A stretch of DNA of 60,343 nt, from positions 1-60,343 of the forward strand of contig JAIVFJ010000345.1 of assembly GCA_025765615.1 (NCBI GenBank). Direction: 5' to 3'. Position numbers and translations under genes: made by a program. The notes under the pieces were generated by a model. It did not search any database. It saw only the letters and a program-made list of their open reading frames with translations, and was not told the DNA's origin. The DNA comes from Zopfochytrium polystomum. Lineage: Eukaryota; Chytridiomycota; Chytridiomycetes; Chytridiales; Chytridiaceae. Of this stretch, positions 34,106-44,070 are shown in pieces. Positions within the stretch are counted from its first letter, which is position 1. Every line of letters starts with the position of its first letter.

Positions 34106-35589
34106 CTACCACCCACCTACCCCTCGCTCATTTCGCCCCAACGCCTTGCCCTTCCCCTTCTTGGTTTCGCCGGCGCGGATGTTTGGTTTCACTCCTGCCG
34201 CCGCGGCTGGAGGTAACGTCTTTGCTTTTACCGCCGCGGGCGATGCCGTCTTGGCTTTCGCCGCGGGCGCCACCGTTTTTGCTTTTACTGCCGCTGGCGA
34301 TGTGACCGTCTTTGCTTTCAGCGCCGGGGTTTGCTTCTTCACTGCTGCCGGACTCTTCTTCTTCGCAACGGCCACCTCGGCAGCCCTCTGCGGAGTCTTT
34401 TTGTTGTTGTTGCTGCCGCTCGTCTGCTTCTTCGGTGGCGGCGGCGTCATCGTTTTGCTCGCTGGTTTCGACGGCTTCGCCCCACGTGCGCCACCACCAC
34501 CACCGCGAACAACAGAAGAGCTGTTTGCTGCCGCCTTGAGCGGCGACGTCCGCGGCTTCCGGGCTGACGACCGCGTGGCGCCGCGGACAAGCGATTTTGC
34601 GTCGATCCGCGGGCGGCTCGAGTGGGCCTCGCCTTGCCGCCGCCGCTGCTCTTTGCACCCTTGGCGGCCTTGCCGGCCTTGACGGCCTTGAGCTTGGTGG
34701 CGTGCGCGCCCTCGCCCGAGCCCTTTGCGGCCGCGACGGTGCTTTTTGTGACGGAGCCGACCGCGGAGGAGGTTTTTTTGTTGGCTTTTGCGGCGGCGAG
34801 GGTCGCCTTGTATGTGTGTGTGTTTGTGTCGCATGAGAGTGTTTACAAATGATGTGAGCTTTCCAGCCCCGCACCGTCACGCCAGCGTGCTGTAAAAAAA
34901 GGCACACACACAAGCAACAAACCTTGACATCCAAAGTGCCATCCGCATTCATCATCTTATTCGCAAACAGCGCCTTCACGTTCCCCGCGACTCTTTTCGC
35001 GCTGTTGCGTTTGCACTCTGCGCTGCCCTTTACAGCGCGGCGGGAGAGGCCGCCGCCACCGCGGCGGGCGAGGGAGAGCGGCTCGCATGCGTCGGCGGGG
35101 ATCTCTTTGTGCACGAGGACCTCTTTGTCGCTGGCGCTGTAGTCGTGGGCGGTGTCGACGATGCGCAGGTGCTGGTGGGCGGGGGTGCCCTTGGCAACTG
35201 CCATGGCGGCCGGGGTGGGCCGCTCGCCGAGGTGCTCGCGCCGGCCGTCGAGCGTCGTGAGGTCCGCGATGGTGCCGGGGGGTAGCTTGTTGCGGTCGAT
35301 CTGCGGGGTGTGTGGGCAGGGAGGTGGGGTTTTTAATTATTTCCTTTTTTTGGGAAGGGCGTTGGTGCGCGACCAGGCCACACCTTTCAGCACACTACCT
35401 TCACGACGCCGCCGCCCTGGCCCAGCTCGTTTTGCGCGAGGTTGTAGCCCATGGACGTCTGCACGCTCTTTGACGTCGAGATCCAGTCGGACTTTGCCTG
35501 GCTGCTGCCCGCGACGTGGCACGCCTTGCACGCCGGCGCGCCGCCGTTGGGGCAGCCTTTTGTACTCGCTGCGTGAGACAGGGAAAGAG

Positions 35590-35645
<56 letters not shown>

Positions 35646-36590
35646 AAAAAAAGGCACGCTAACCCTGGCATATATATTTGGGATCCGTCGGCGCGCCTCC
35701 CGCCGACGTTGACGTGATGGGCCTCCCCGCCTCCAGGTTCTCCCGGTCCTTCATTGTGAGCGCGCGGTACAGGTACCTGTCGGACTCTGGCTCGTTCAGC
35801 ACTGGCTTGCCCGACGTCGGGCTGACGACCACGAGTCCAGGACCGTCGTCGACGCTCGCGCTCCGGCTGCGGCCGCCGTTCCCGGATCCCATTGGCGACG
35901 CGGGTCCGGACGACCCGCCGGCCGTGGCGACGTTGGACCGTGGGCTGTCTAGCATGATCGGCGACGGGACCGTGCCGTGGCTGCTACCGCCGGGTGAGTT
36001 GAGCATAATCGGCGACGCCACCGTGCTTCCGCCGCCGCCGCCGCCCGCCGAGTTGAGCATGATGGGCGCCGCGACCGTGCCTTGGCTGCCGCCGGGAGAG
36101 TCGAGCATGATCGGCGGCGCGACGGTGCTTCCGCCATCCGGCGAGTTCAGCACGATGGGCCGCGCGTGGTCCGTGTCCCCGCTGCCAGAAACGCATTCGC
36201 GAACGATTTTTTTGGGGCGTGTGGGGGTAGGGCGAGACGGATGGCTGTTGTGCTGCTGGAAAGGATTGTGGGGGGAACGGGGGAAGGGGCGTGGTGGAAC
36301 AGTAGGGCTTACGTGTCTTTGGCGGGACGGCCCGGTATGCTCATTTTGTTTCCGGGCGCCGGCTCGGGGCGCGCCGCGACCGGCAGCGGCGGCGGAGACA
36401 CCAAAAGGAAGAGAAGCAACAGCAGCAGCGTTCTCAGGAGTAGGAGAGTTGGCTGCGGTGGCCGCGAGTCGGCGGCGGCGGCGGCGCGTAGGTTGGGGAG
36501 ATCCCGTCGGGCAGGCGGAGCATTTCGGGACGGCTCCGGTCTTGCCGAAGATGGCGGCGACTGTGGCGACGACGGGGACGGTGATAGCAT
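34106..36590 (-). CDS. Putative ADP-ribosyltransferase-fold protein with PIMLNSPGG repeats and basic tail
   Basis: Exons: 36590-36313, 36181-35664, 35568-35399, 35300-34923, and 34806 to about 34106. The N-terminus has a Leu-rich segment (LLLLLLFLLVS) that could be a signal anchor. Exon 2 carries at least five tandem repeats of the type APIMLNSPGGS. The core then shows LYRAL (Arg near 231), DWISTSKSV (STS near 294), hydrophobic GGVVKIDRNKLPPGTIADL, and KEVLVHKEIP (Glu near 382). This R...STS...E order matches R-S-E ADP-ribosyltransferases and fungal relatives of the DUF7587 kind; that is inference. A Cys cluster (GCPNGG, CKACH) precedes STS. The tail is Lys/Ala/Pro-rich (AAVKAKTVAPAAKAKT), histone H1-like, reached after a frame change near 34620. 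The start is uncertain, as another frame is open upstream. Confidence 0.55.
35593..35643. repeat. Poly(A) tract inside an intron
   Basis: About 50 consecutive A residues, lying within the second intron of the gene at 34.1-36.6 kb (a T run in the sense strand, directly ahead of the acceptor CACGCAG, where it acts as an exaggerated pyrimidine tract). Confidence 0.85.
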
Positions 36591-36594
36591 CGAT

Positions 36595-36596
<2 letters not shown>

Positions 36597-36626
<30 letters not shown>

Positions 36627-36780
36627 TCCTTCTTTCAAACCGAGTGCTGCTATTTGTTTTGCGGCACCGCGTCGCTGTTCTGATTGACTGTTCGGAGGGC
36701 CGAAGCCCTTTTGTGTAAGAAGACAGCGGCAATGACAGTGAGACAGAGACAGACAGAGAGGGAGAGGCAGAGAGGGAGAG

Positions 36781-36852
<72 letters not shown>
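36597..36852. repeat. (TG)n and (AG)n microsatellites
   Basis: (TG)n at about 36597-36622 directly upstream of the chosen start of the ART-like gene, and a long (AG)n with GACAGA variants at about 36736-36852. The interval 36853-37240 has no clear gene. Confidence 0.9.
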
Positions 36853-36853
<1 letters not shown>

Positions 36854-37242
36854 AAGACTCGCGATGTGTGTGGGATGCATACAGCTTCCTTTGCTGTCTT
36901 CCTGTACAAACGAGCCCCACGATCTCTCGTTCTCGTTCCATTAAGTGGGAGGGCGTAATTATTGTCGCTCGTTCCAGTTATAGATTGTGAGCACTCGCAT
37001 GCCCGGGCGTGGAGGACCGCGTTTTCTACACAGCAAGTAATAGCGTGCGAGTCCAATCGATGCTGTCTCGCATACGCACCGGCCAAAGTCTTGGTTTTCT
37101 GGGTTTTGTGTCTCTGGAACGAAATGAGAACTCTCACCGCTTCCTTTACCCCCCCTAGTTGGTTCGTTCGCCCTCTCGCCCGGCATATAACTCTTCAAAA
37201 GAGACGTACCTACTGAACTCGCGTTCGCCACAGCAAATGTCA

Positions 37243-37500
37243 TCAAGCTTGATGATGTCGTCTGCGCCTTCGCTGCTGGCAACGGCGCAGTGGACGCAGC
37301 TGGGTTGCGTTAGGTTCCGGCGGCATTGGGGAAGATACTCGAGTGGTGCTGTCATCGAAATCGAGGCGGCTGATGACTCCAACGGCAGGCATTGCTATAC
37401 GCTGAGATGGCGAGCTCGATGGTGCTACAGGCGGGGGGGACGGATGAAGAGGTGACGGGCGTGCATTGTGATCGGGAAACAACTCTTGGACAAGCTGGGC
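37243..37500 (-). pseudogene. Decayed fragment of the GGA adaptor hinge
   Basis: The minus strand reads PVAPSSSPSQRIAMPAVGVI and LDFDDSTTRVSSP, matching PVAPSSSSSQPVASPAVGAI and IDFDDSTIPESSP in the GGA gene at about 41.75-41.9 kb. Nucleotide identity is high over roughly 200 bases (for example GACGCAGCTGGGTTGCG). No VHS, GAT or ear sequence accompanies it. It is a partial duplication, same strand as the parent, 4.3 kb away, ending just upstream of the DNAJC8 gene. Confidence 0.75.
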
Positions 37501-37560
37501 CTTTCCCCCTTTTGTCTGACAAGTCCACCGACTGCAACTCAGCAAACCGACAATCAACAA

Positions 37561-38498
37561 ATGGCAACGCCGACGACCGCCGCAAAGGGGCGGCCGACTG
37601 CGGCAGCGGCCAAGTCCGAGGACGATCTGGACATTGACACATTCCTGCGGACAGAGGTAACAATGGGGCGGGCGGGCACAAGGGCGGGTGTGGATGTCGT
37701 TGGCGGAAGGCGTTGCGATCTGGAGGTTGGGCCTTGAGGATCCAGCAGCCCAGATCGCGATGACCAACAAACAAACAATCGCACAGCCACCCAATCTAAC
37801 GACCCGTCTCACTCCTTTACCCGACCCCCCAACACCAAACCAAGTCCACCGTCTTCCACCAAAACATCGAGCTCACGCGGCTCCTCACGCTCTCACGGAC
37901 GTCGACAGCGCTGAACCCGCTCGAAGTGCTCGACCTCCCGTCGTCGATCTACACGACGCCGACGCCCGCGACGGCGACGACGGACCCGATCGACGCCAAG
38001 CTGGTGAAGCAGCAGTACCGCAAAAAGTCTCTCCTGCTGCACCCGGACAAGTGCAAGCTGGCGGACGCGGACAAGGGGTTCGAGATGCTGAAGAAGGCCG
38101 AGACGGAGCTGTCGGATCCGGGCAAGCGCGCGTGGCTGTCGGCGCTGGTCGGCGAGGCGAGGCAGACGGTCTTTCGCCGCCGTAAGCTGGTGCGCATCCC
38201 GCACGAGGACGCCGCCGCCATGAAGGAGCTGGCTGCGCAGATCCAGCTCGAGGTGCGAAGGCTACTGACGGACGAGGGCCAGCGCGACAGCGTGAGGCTG
38301 AAGAACGAGGTGGAGCGTAAGGCCGCGGAGCAGGCAGCCATGGCCGAGGAGAAGAAGAGGAAGGCGGAGGAGGACAAGGTGTGGGAGGAGACGCGGGACG
38401 GTCGGGTCGACAGCTGGAGGGTTTTTTTGAAGAAGGGCGCAGCGGTAAAGAAGAGGAAGAGGGAGGCCGAGAGTCGAAAGAACGGCTTGTTGGGGTAG
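37561..38498 (+). CDS. DNAJC8/Spf31-type J-domain protein
   Basis: Spliceosome-associated Hsp40. Two exons, 37561-37656 and 37845-38498, give about 249 residues, the family's usual size. The short acidic N-terminus (SEDDLDIDTFL) is characteristic of DNAJC8. The J domain runs from NPLEVLDLPSS, through YRKKSLLLHPDKC with the HPD triad, to FEMLKKAETELSD. It has an inserted Thr/Pro stretch (TTPTPATATTDPID) between helix I and helix II that is longer than usual. The C-terminal half is a charged helix (LKNEVERKAAEQAAMAEEKK) with the conserved WxxxRDxRVxSWRxF segment (WEETRDGRVDSWRVF), and a lysine-rich end. The intron GTAACA..CAAG keeps the frame. Expected to be nuclear. Confidence 0.93.
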
Positions 38499-38631
38499 AA
38501 GGCGTATAAAGTGTTGCTCTGTGCGGTCTGTATTTTACTTTGTTCTTTTTTGTTTTCGCAAAGCACAAGTAACACTGCTAGTCCTTGACCACGATTGTGC
38601 ACTTCCAGTCTCGCCTGCGTCGAGCATTCAG

Positions 38632-38712
38632 GGCGCGAGGGGTCGAACTCACAGCATCGGATTTGCATGCCTTGCATTGGAAATGCAACGCAACTACTGC
38701 GTCACAGGTGCC
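38632..38712 (-). tRNA. tRNA-like sequence, probably degenerate
   Basis: On the minus strand an A-box-like TGACGCAGTAG is followed by a perfect 5-bp stem TTGCA/TGCAA closing a 7-base loop TTTCCAA (TCC, Gly, if read as an anticodon). A B-box-like GAGTTCGACCCC is also present. Against it: the acceptor ends (GGCACCT, and CGCGCC) do not pair, the T loop would be 8 bases, and 19 bases separate the anticodon and T arms. It may be a tRNA pseudogene or a tRNA-derived short element. Confidence 0.3.
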
Positions 38713-39164
38713 TTTTGATTATGCATCTTGGATTGGTTTCGCAGCCTGTGCAACCAAACATTTGCCACCCCTGCAGATCGATACAGAGATGTAAGAGTAT
38801 CATTTTGTATTCCCAAACGCGAGCCTCGGCCTCTGAATAAATTGAGGCATTGGAAACGTTTAATGTGCACTGCACAGACGCAGGGGTATCCAAGCTGCTG
38901 TTGCTTGTCAACATGGAGAAGTTGAAGGTTGGCTTGTCCCAAAGGGCCACCCTCAAAAAGAGAGGACCTGAATCTAAATGGATAATGCAAACAATTTCCA
39001 GGAGTTTGATCGCGGCTGAAGAAAGATGTTCACTCACAATGCTGGGCTATCGTGGATGTGCCCGCAACTCTGACTGAGTTAAAGCAAGAAGGCTATCTGA
39101 ACGTTGCTTTCATCATTTTTGCCCAGTCGCGGCACCGCAGAAAAGGCTTGTCGGTGTAACGACG
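38713..39164. other. No gene seen
   Basis: Both strands have frames of up to about 110 codons but none with recognisable motifs or paralogues in the window. Contains TGACGTCA at about 39219-39226, just inside the ankyrin relic. Confidence 0.4.
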
Positions 39165-40336
39165 CTTTCAGAGAAGCGCAATCTCGACTCCGCAGTTGCT
39201 TTCATAGAAGCCCTGATTGACGTCACCAAAATCGTTTTTATTATCAATACCACACTTCTGTTTCCTTTCGCGGGTATGCTGCTGGGATACTGCTGCGCAC
39301 GGATAGGTGGAAAACCCGAAGTTTGAAATCACACCATAGTCGGCACACCCGTTCGCATACTCAAAGAGGCATTGGACTATCTCCGGATTCCCTGCCTGCA
39401 CCGCTAATGCTAGCGCTGTCTTTCCTTTGTCCGCCGCTCCAGCAACATCTGCACCATATTCAACCAGCAAGATTGCATTCTCCAATTGCTCGCCCATCAC
39501 GGCGTACGTCAATGGCGTCATTTAATCCAAGTCCCTCGCCACCAGATCGGCGCCATGCTTTATCAGAAGCTTTGCTGTATTGAGGATGCCAGATTGACTT
39601 GCATGACGGAGGGATGTTGTCTTGTTGTGGGACAGGGCATTAGTGACTGCAGAGTGCTGAAGGAGAAAATGAAACATCACGAGATGTCCACATTCTGCAG
39701 CGACATAAACCAGCAAGAGAAAGGGGATATCGGCTGGATGAAACTCGACTGACTCGACTCCAAGGGACCGTTCCACCTCTGCACTTTAATATAGTGGCTG
39801 TTGCACACCAAACATGGCAGTGCGCACTGTTCCCACTTTCCAACGACGTCAGCACCGTGGTCAAGAAAGTATTCCACAACACGAATGTGCCCATGACACA
39901 CGCAGTAAGCAGCGGATTGTCTGTTTTGCTCCTCGACGAAAAAATCGCTCCGATCTCATGCAGAAGTCTCACAATTTGGGCATGACCAAATCTTGCTGCA
40001 ATGTGAAGTGGAGTTTTACCCGCGTCATATATCGTTGGGAGATCTACGTTACTCCCATGCTGAGGCAAATTTCCACAACACCCAAGTTTCCCTCTTTACT
40101 CGCCTACATCAAAGCTGTCCTCCCTTTAGCATCGCTGAAGTTGGATTTTCTCCCTTGTCCAGAAGAAATCGGACCAGCTGCGTGTCATCCAAGGAAGATG
40201 CTACACAGAGCAGCATTTTTCCGCCCTCGCCGGTACAGTTGATGTCAAGACCGTGACAAACATGCCACTTAATAATTTCTAGCTCGCCAGAGAAGCAGAC
40301 GGCAAGATCAAACGCCATCTTGAGAGGCTGATACAT
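39165..40336 (-). pseudogene. Ankyrin-repeat gene, disrupted
   Basis: Minus-strand ankyrin repeats are recognisable in several frames: ELEIIKWHVCHGLDINCTG, DDTQLVRFLLDKGENPTS, GNLGVVEICLSMG, GKTPLHIAARFGHAQIVRLL, GHIRVVEYFLDHGADVV, GILNTAKLLIKHGADLVARD, QLENAILLVEYGADVAGAAD and GKTALALAVQAGNPEIVQCL. The repeats follow each other with the right spacing, so they were one protein with at least eight repeats. At least three frame changes and an in-frame TAG (after KGRTALM) interrupt it. I see no intron set that removes them all. It is more likely a pseudogene than an assembly artefact because a stop by substitution is included. The start and end are approximate. Confidence 0.7.
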
Positions 40337-40705
40337 TGTTCATCCACAGAGCAGTGATATTGGAAACATGTTGAACAAGAAGCTGAAAGACTGTCAACCC
40401 CTCCACCTCAGTCACAACTCGCAAGACTTGCTGGCACTATTTGATTCTGTAATACCCGGGTCCTGTGTCCCTGCCTCGACTAAGAAATGCACTTGTGACG
40501 AGTTGTAGTGGAGGATTGTCGAGAATGGGTTTGTCGTTGACTCCTCCCACCCACAGCCGGTACGCGTGCGACCAGCTGGCCGACTTGGAATTCAAACACG
40601 CAGACAATGCTTTTGACCCACCTCTGAAGCAAACACACACAAAGAAAAAAGGAAAAACAGAAGTGGAACACGACAGTGGCACAAAAGATGAACAACCCCT
40701 CTCGT

Positions 40706-43700
40706 TTATTTTTGAACAAACTCGCCAACCTCCTCCACCTGGGCCCCGTTCACCTTGTACATAACCTTGAACCGCAGTCGAAGCTCAGCAGCCTTCCAGA
40801 ACAACAAATGACAAAGAAAAAAATCAGTCAAAGCGAAAAGGAACCGGGCATTTCGCTGTCACTACTCACAGGGTTTGAGCTGACAACTGATATGCTTTGA
40901 AACACTTGACCGACGTTGAGCGCTGGGACAACAGTCCCGGAAAGAGGGAGCATGTTCAATGTCATCGTCTAATAACCGAGCACCAAGCGGTTATTTGTTT
41001 GCCGATCCAAAAAACAAGTGAGAATGAAAAATGCATCACAGACCCAGAACAACAAAAGAACGCATAAGAATCCAATGCCGCCCGAGCAAACAGAAAGTTC
41101 AACCCACCTTCGGCACTGCCAGCTGGAACGCAAGGTCCGTGAAGACGACGGGTGTGGTATTCAAAAACGTCAACTGCCCCTTCCAGCCGCGCTGCTGCCC
41201 CGGAATCGTGCTGACCCCCAGCTTTATTTGAAGTCCATTCTTGTTGAGGATAAAGACTGAAGTGAACAGGTTTGACCAGGGTTAAATTGTTTCTCTATTT
41301 TTTTTGCAAAACTCAAACCTTCTGCGGGCTGTGCATTTGAAGAAGGCGCAGGCGACCCCAGCAGCTCAAACAAATCGCCGCCGGTTCCGAAGCCAGTGTT
41401 TGAAGAGGAAACTGTATCAGAGCGCCAGATTAGAGTTTCGTTACACCGGGCAGTCACAAACGGCTACCTGGAGGGCTTGAAGCTGTAGGCGACGGAGCAA
41501 GGACTGGCACCGTGGCTGCCGAAGACAAGATTGCGGATGAAGGCACGGGGGACGGTGTCAATGGCGCAACAACCGACGGAGTCAACAACGATGATCCAAG
41601 AGACGGAGGAGCGCCCGCTGCACTACTGCCCACACTTGAAAGGCCCCCTCCGCCGCCACCGCCACCGCCAAAGAAATCCAACCCAGCAATATCATCAATC
41701 AAGCTCGACGTTGGGGCGGTCTGCGGCTTTGCTGCTGGCGGCTGCGGAATCGACGCAGCTGGGTTGCGGTAATTCCCGGCGGCGTAGGGGGAAGATTCTG
41801 GAATGGTGCTGTCGTCGAAATCGATAAGGCTGATGGCTCCAACGGCAGGCGACGCTACAGGCTGAGACGACGAGCTCGACGGTGCTACAGGGGAGGTGGA
41901 TGAAGAAGCAACTGGGTTTTGCGGCGTTTTCGACGGACGGCGCTCGATCACGATCGGTTCGACGGTTTTTCCAGCTCGGAACGATGCGTAGCTTGATAAC
42001 GCTGTGTTTATGTAGTCGTTCAGTTCCAATAAGCGCTCTTTTGGTTTGCATTGTAGAAATGGCATTGGTGAGAATCTCTAATATTCAGAGAACCAGCTCA
42101 ACAGAGGCCTACCCATACGATCCTCGTCTTCGCCGCCTTCAATCAGTTTCTGAATGCGAAGCTGAGCAGACTTCAAAGAGCCAACCAAATCCTGTCACAG
42201 GAAGGTCTTTAAGTGCCTTTGGTTTCAGAGCAAGAGTGCATGAGTGTTCACTGACATTGAACGTGGTTTGCGGTTGCAGGGTCTTTTCCTGCATTAATCC
42301 ATTAAGCAGCTCAATCTTTGAAAGGATCTTGTCGAGTTCATCATTGACTTGCTGCTTGTAGTCAGGTCTGCTTTTGAGGTCCTGGGTAGTTGGTAGTATT
42401 AGCATAAGCAACTTTGCTTTGGTAGGGACTCACGTATCCAGCCATGACTTTCATCAGGTCATTCGCCTGCTCCAGCGCGGCGGGCGTTCCCAATCGAAGC
42501 AGTTCTTGCAGTTTCTGTACAAACCGTTGAGGTTGCTACCAATAACGCGCCTTTGCACGACTCACTGCGCCCTGTGCGACCCTATCTTCATCCTCCAGCT
42601 CCTCTTCCGTTTTAAGTGACTGCAGAGTTACGAATCTGATTAAACTCGACCTCAATTACGACTTATGATGGGGTACCTCTGGGACTGTCAATACCGCGGC
42701 AGCATCACCCGATACGCCAGGAAAGTGGTAGCCTGGTTGAGGGACCTTTAAACGATATAATCCAAAAAAAAGACAGTGGGCACATCGAATATCAACCTCA
42801 CCTTTGTATGAAAGAAGACGGTACATGTCTGTGATATGTTTGAAGTCGTCCCGATACCTTGACGTAACGCAAATAGTAGAGTTCCATTGCTGAATCAACT
42901 CCAAAATCCGCATAATCACCAAGTTGCCGCCCTGAACCGTCGTTCATAAGCTCAGAGCAATCGTCAAGGTTTCGCAAAACTCACCGCAGGCTTTTCCGGA
43001 AATCGCTTCACCAGCTCATTCAGGAATTCCTTTGTCGCGATTATGAGCTGCATCGGGTACCCGCAGTTTTTTACAAGAATGTCTAGAAGCTGTGATCCGC
43101 GTTTTTGGGCGTCATCAGGGCGTGTACAACGCGACGGTAACTTCGGATCTTACTGAGAGCGCGTTGAGGGCAACCTGCGGCACGCGTCCGTTAATGAGCT
43201 TGACAACGTGGAAGGCCGTCTCACGCGGGCTAATGAGATCGGATTTAGCCCCAACGGATGGAACCATTCAGCTCGCGGGCGGCGGGCCGAAAACGAGATC
43301 GGTACTCAACTATCCCTTCTGCTTTTGATTCACCAAATCGCAGATTTCCAGGCATCGTTCGAGATGGGATTGGCTGAGCTGGGGGTCGCAGGCTTGCTCT
43401 GAGATGCAGGCGTTCAGCGGTGTCAGAGAGCGATCACCAGCATTATTCGAAGTGGTGGTGAAATCGCCGATCACAACACGAACCAATTTGAAAATACAGC
43501 GCTTCGTACATAGCGACGGAGAAGCAGCGATCGGATCGGTTGGAGTGGTCCACGGAAGAGCTGATCGGTCAAGAGCTGATCGGTCGTTCAGTGAAATAGC
43601 GCGTGAGGGCGAACGCCTGACGCGTGGTTGGGGCTGAGCAAGACTTCCGCGGATCCTGCGACGCCGAATAAATTGCTTTTCAAATCCAGGGACAAACTCC

Positions 43701-43741
43701 ACTGCAACCGCAACGATCAACGATTTAAGATACACGGGCAT
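40706..43741 (-). CDS. GGA clathrin adaptor (VHS-GAT-hinge-ear)
   Basis: An Arf-dependent adaptor for TGN-to-endosome sorting. VHS pieces: ACDPQLSQSHLERCLEICDL, SPRETAFHVVKLINGRVPQV, LVKRFPEKPA, VIMRILELIQQW and MYRLLSYKGYHFP. GAT: KLQELLRLGTPAALEQANDL, DLKSRPDYKQQVNDELDKIL and DEDRMERLLELNDYINTAL. The hinge is Ser/Pro-rich with LIDFDD and DDIAGLDFF boxes and GGDLFELLG (clathrin or accessory binding). The ear starts near 41250 (LNKNGLQIKLG), includes GWKGQLTFLNTTP, and ends FKVMYKVNGAQVEEVGEFVQK before TAA at 40706. Eight or more short introns join in frame from the end of VHS onward. The link between the first VHS helices and MVPSVGAKSDLISPRE (about 43250-43330) is not resolved: a stop intervenes, so an intron or indel is missing from my model, and the true start may lie within 43741-43450. 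Confidence 0.85.
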
Positions 43742-43779
43742 AAATAATGCATGTCGATGGGTAAACTCGTTCGGGAGCG

Positions 43780-43990
43780 CTCAAGTCCTTCCACTTCATC
43801 GACTCAGGCTTACAGGTGGCCTGTGCCACCAAAATTGGGCTGCACATCTTTGAACCTTGCGTGCTTCTTATCGCATGCTTTAGTCTAGCACATCAACCTC
43901 TTTTTGGAGGTCGCCGCCTCCTGATGCTTGTTCCCTTTGGACGACGAAATGATGCGGTGTTCCCAAACTCTTCATATTAAACTAGCAACT
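43780..43990 (+). pseudogene. Antisense 3' module, copy C (decayed)
   Basis: The counterpart of the 19.3 and 24.9 kb modules, here on the plus strand because GTPase copy C is inverted. It reads TKIGLHIFEPCVLLIACF but with a frame loss upstream and no FHDGG part. This shows the module is duplicated together with the GTPase. The GTPase-strand frame, open for 71 codons in B, stops early here. Confidence 0.5.
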
Positions 43991-44070
43991 GTGTCGTTGG
44001 TACGAAATTTATTGATGAAGTATTGAGAGCAGAAACGGCGCAGAAACGGAAACAAGTGTTTCCGGTAACT

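Noticed and set aside
35337..35671. Poly-Phe/Lys peptides around the 50-base A tract as genes
   Set aside because: They arise from the homopolymer within an intron of the ART-like gene.
38632..38712. Plus-strand tRNA-Ser(GGA) reading of the hairpin loop TTGGAAA
   Set aside because: A-box and B-box-like sequences occur only on the minus strand, and GGA is not the usual eukaryotic Ser anticodon.
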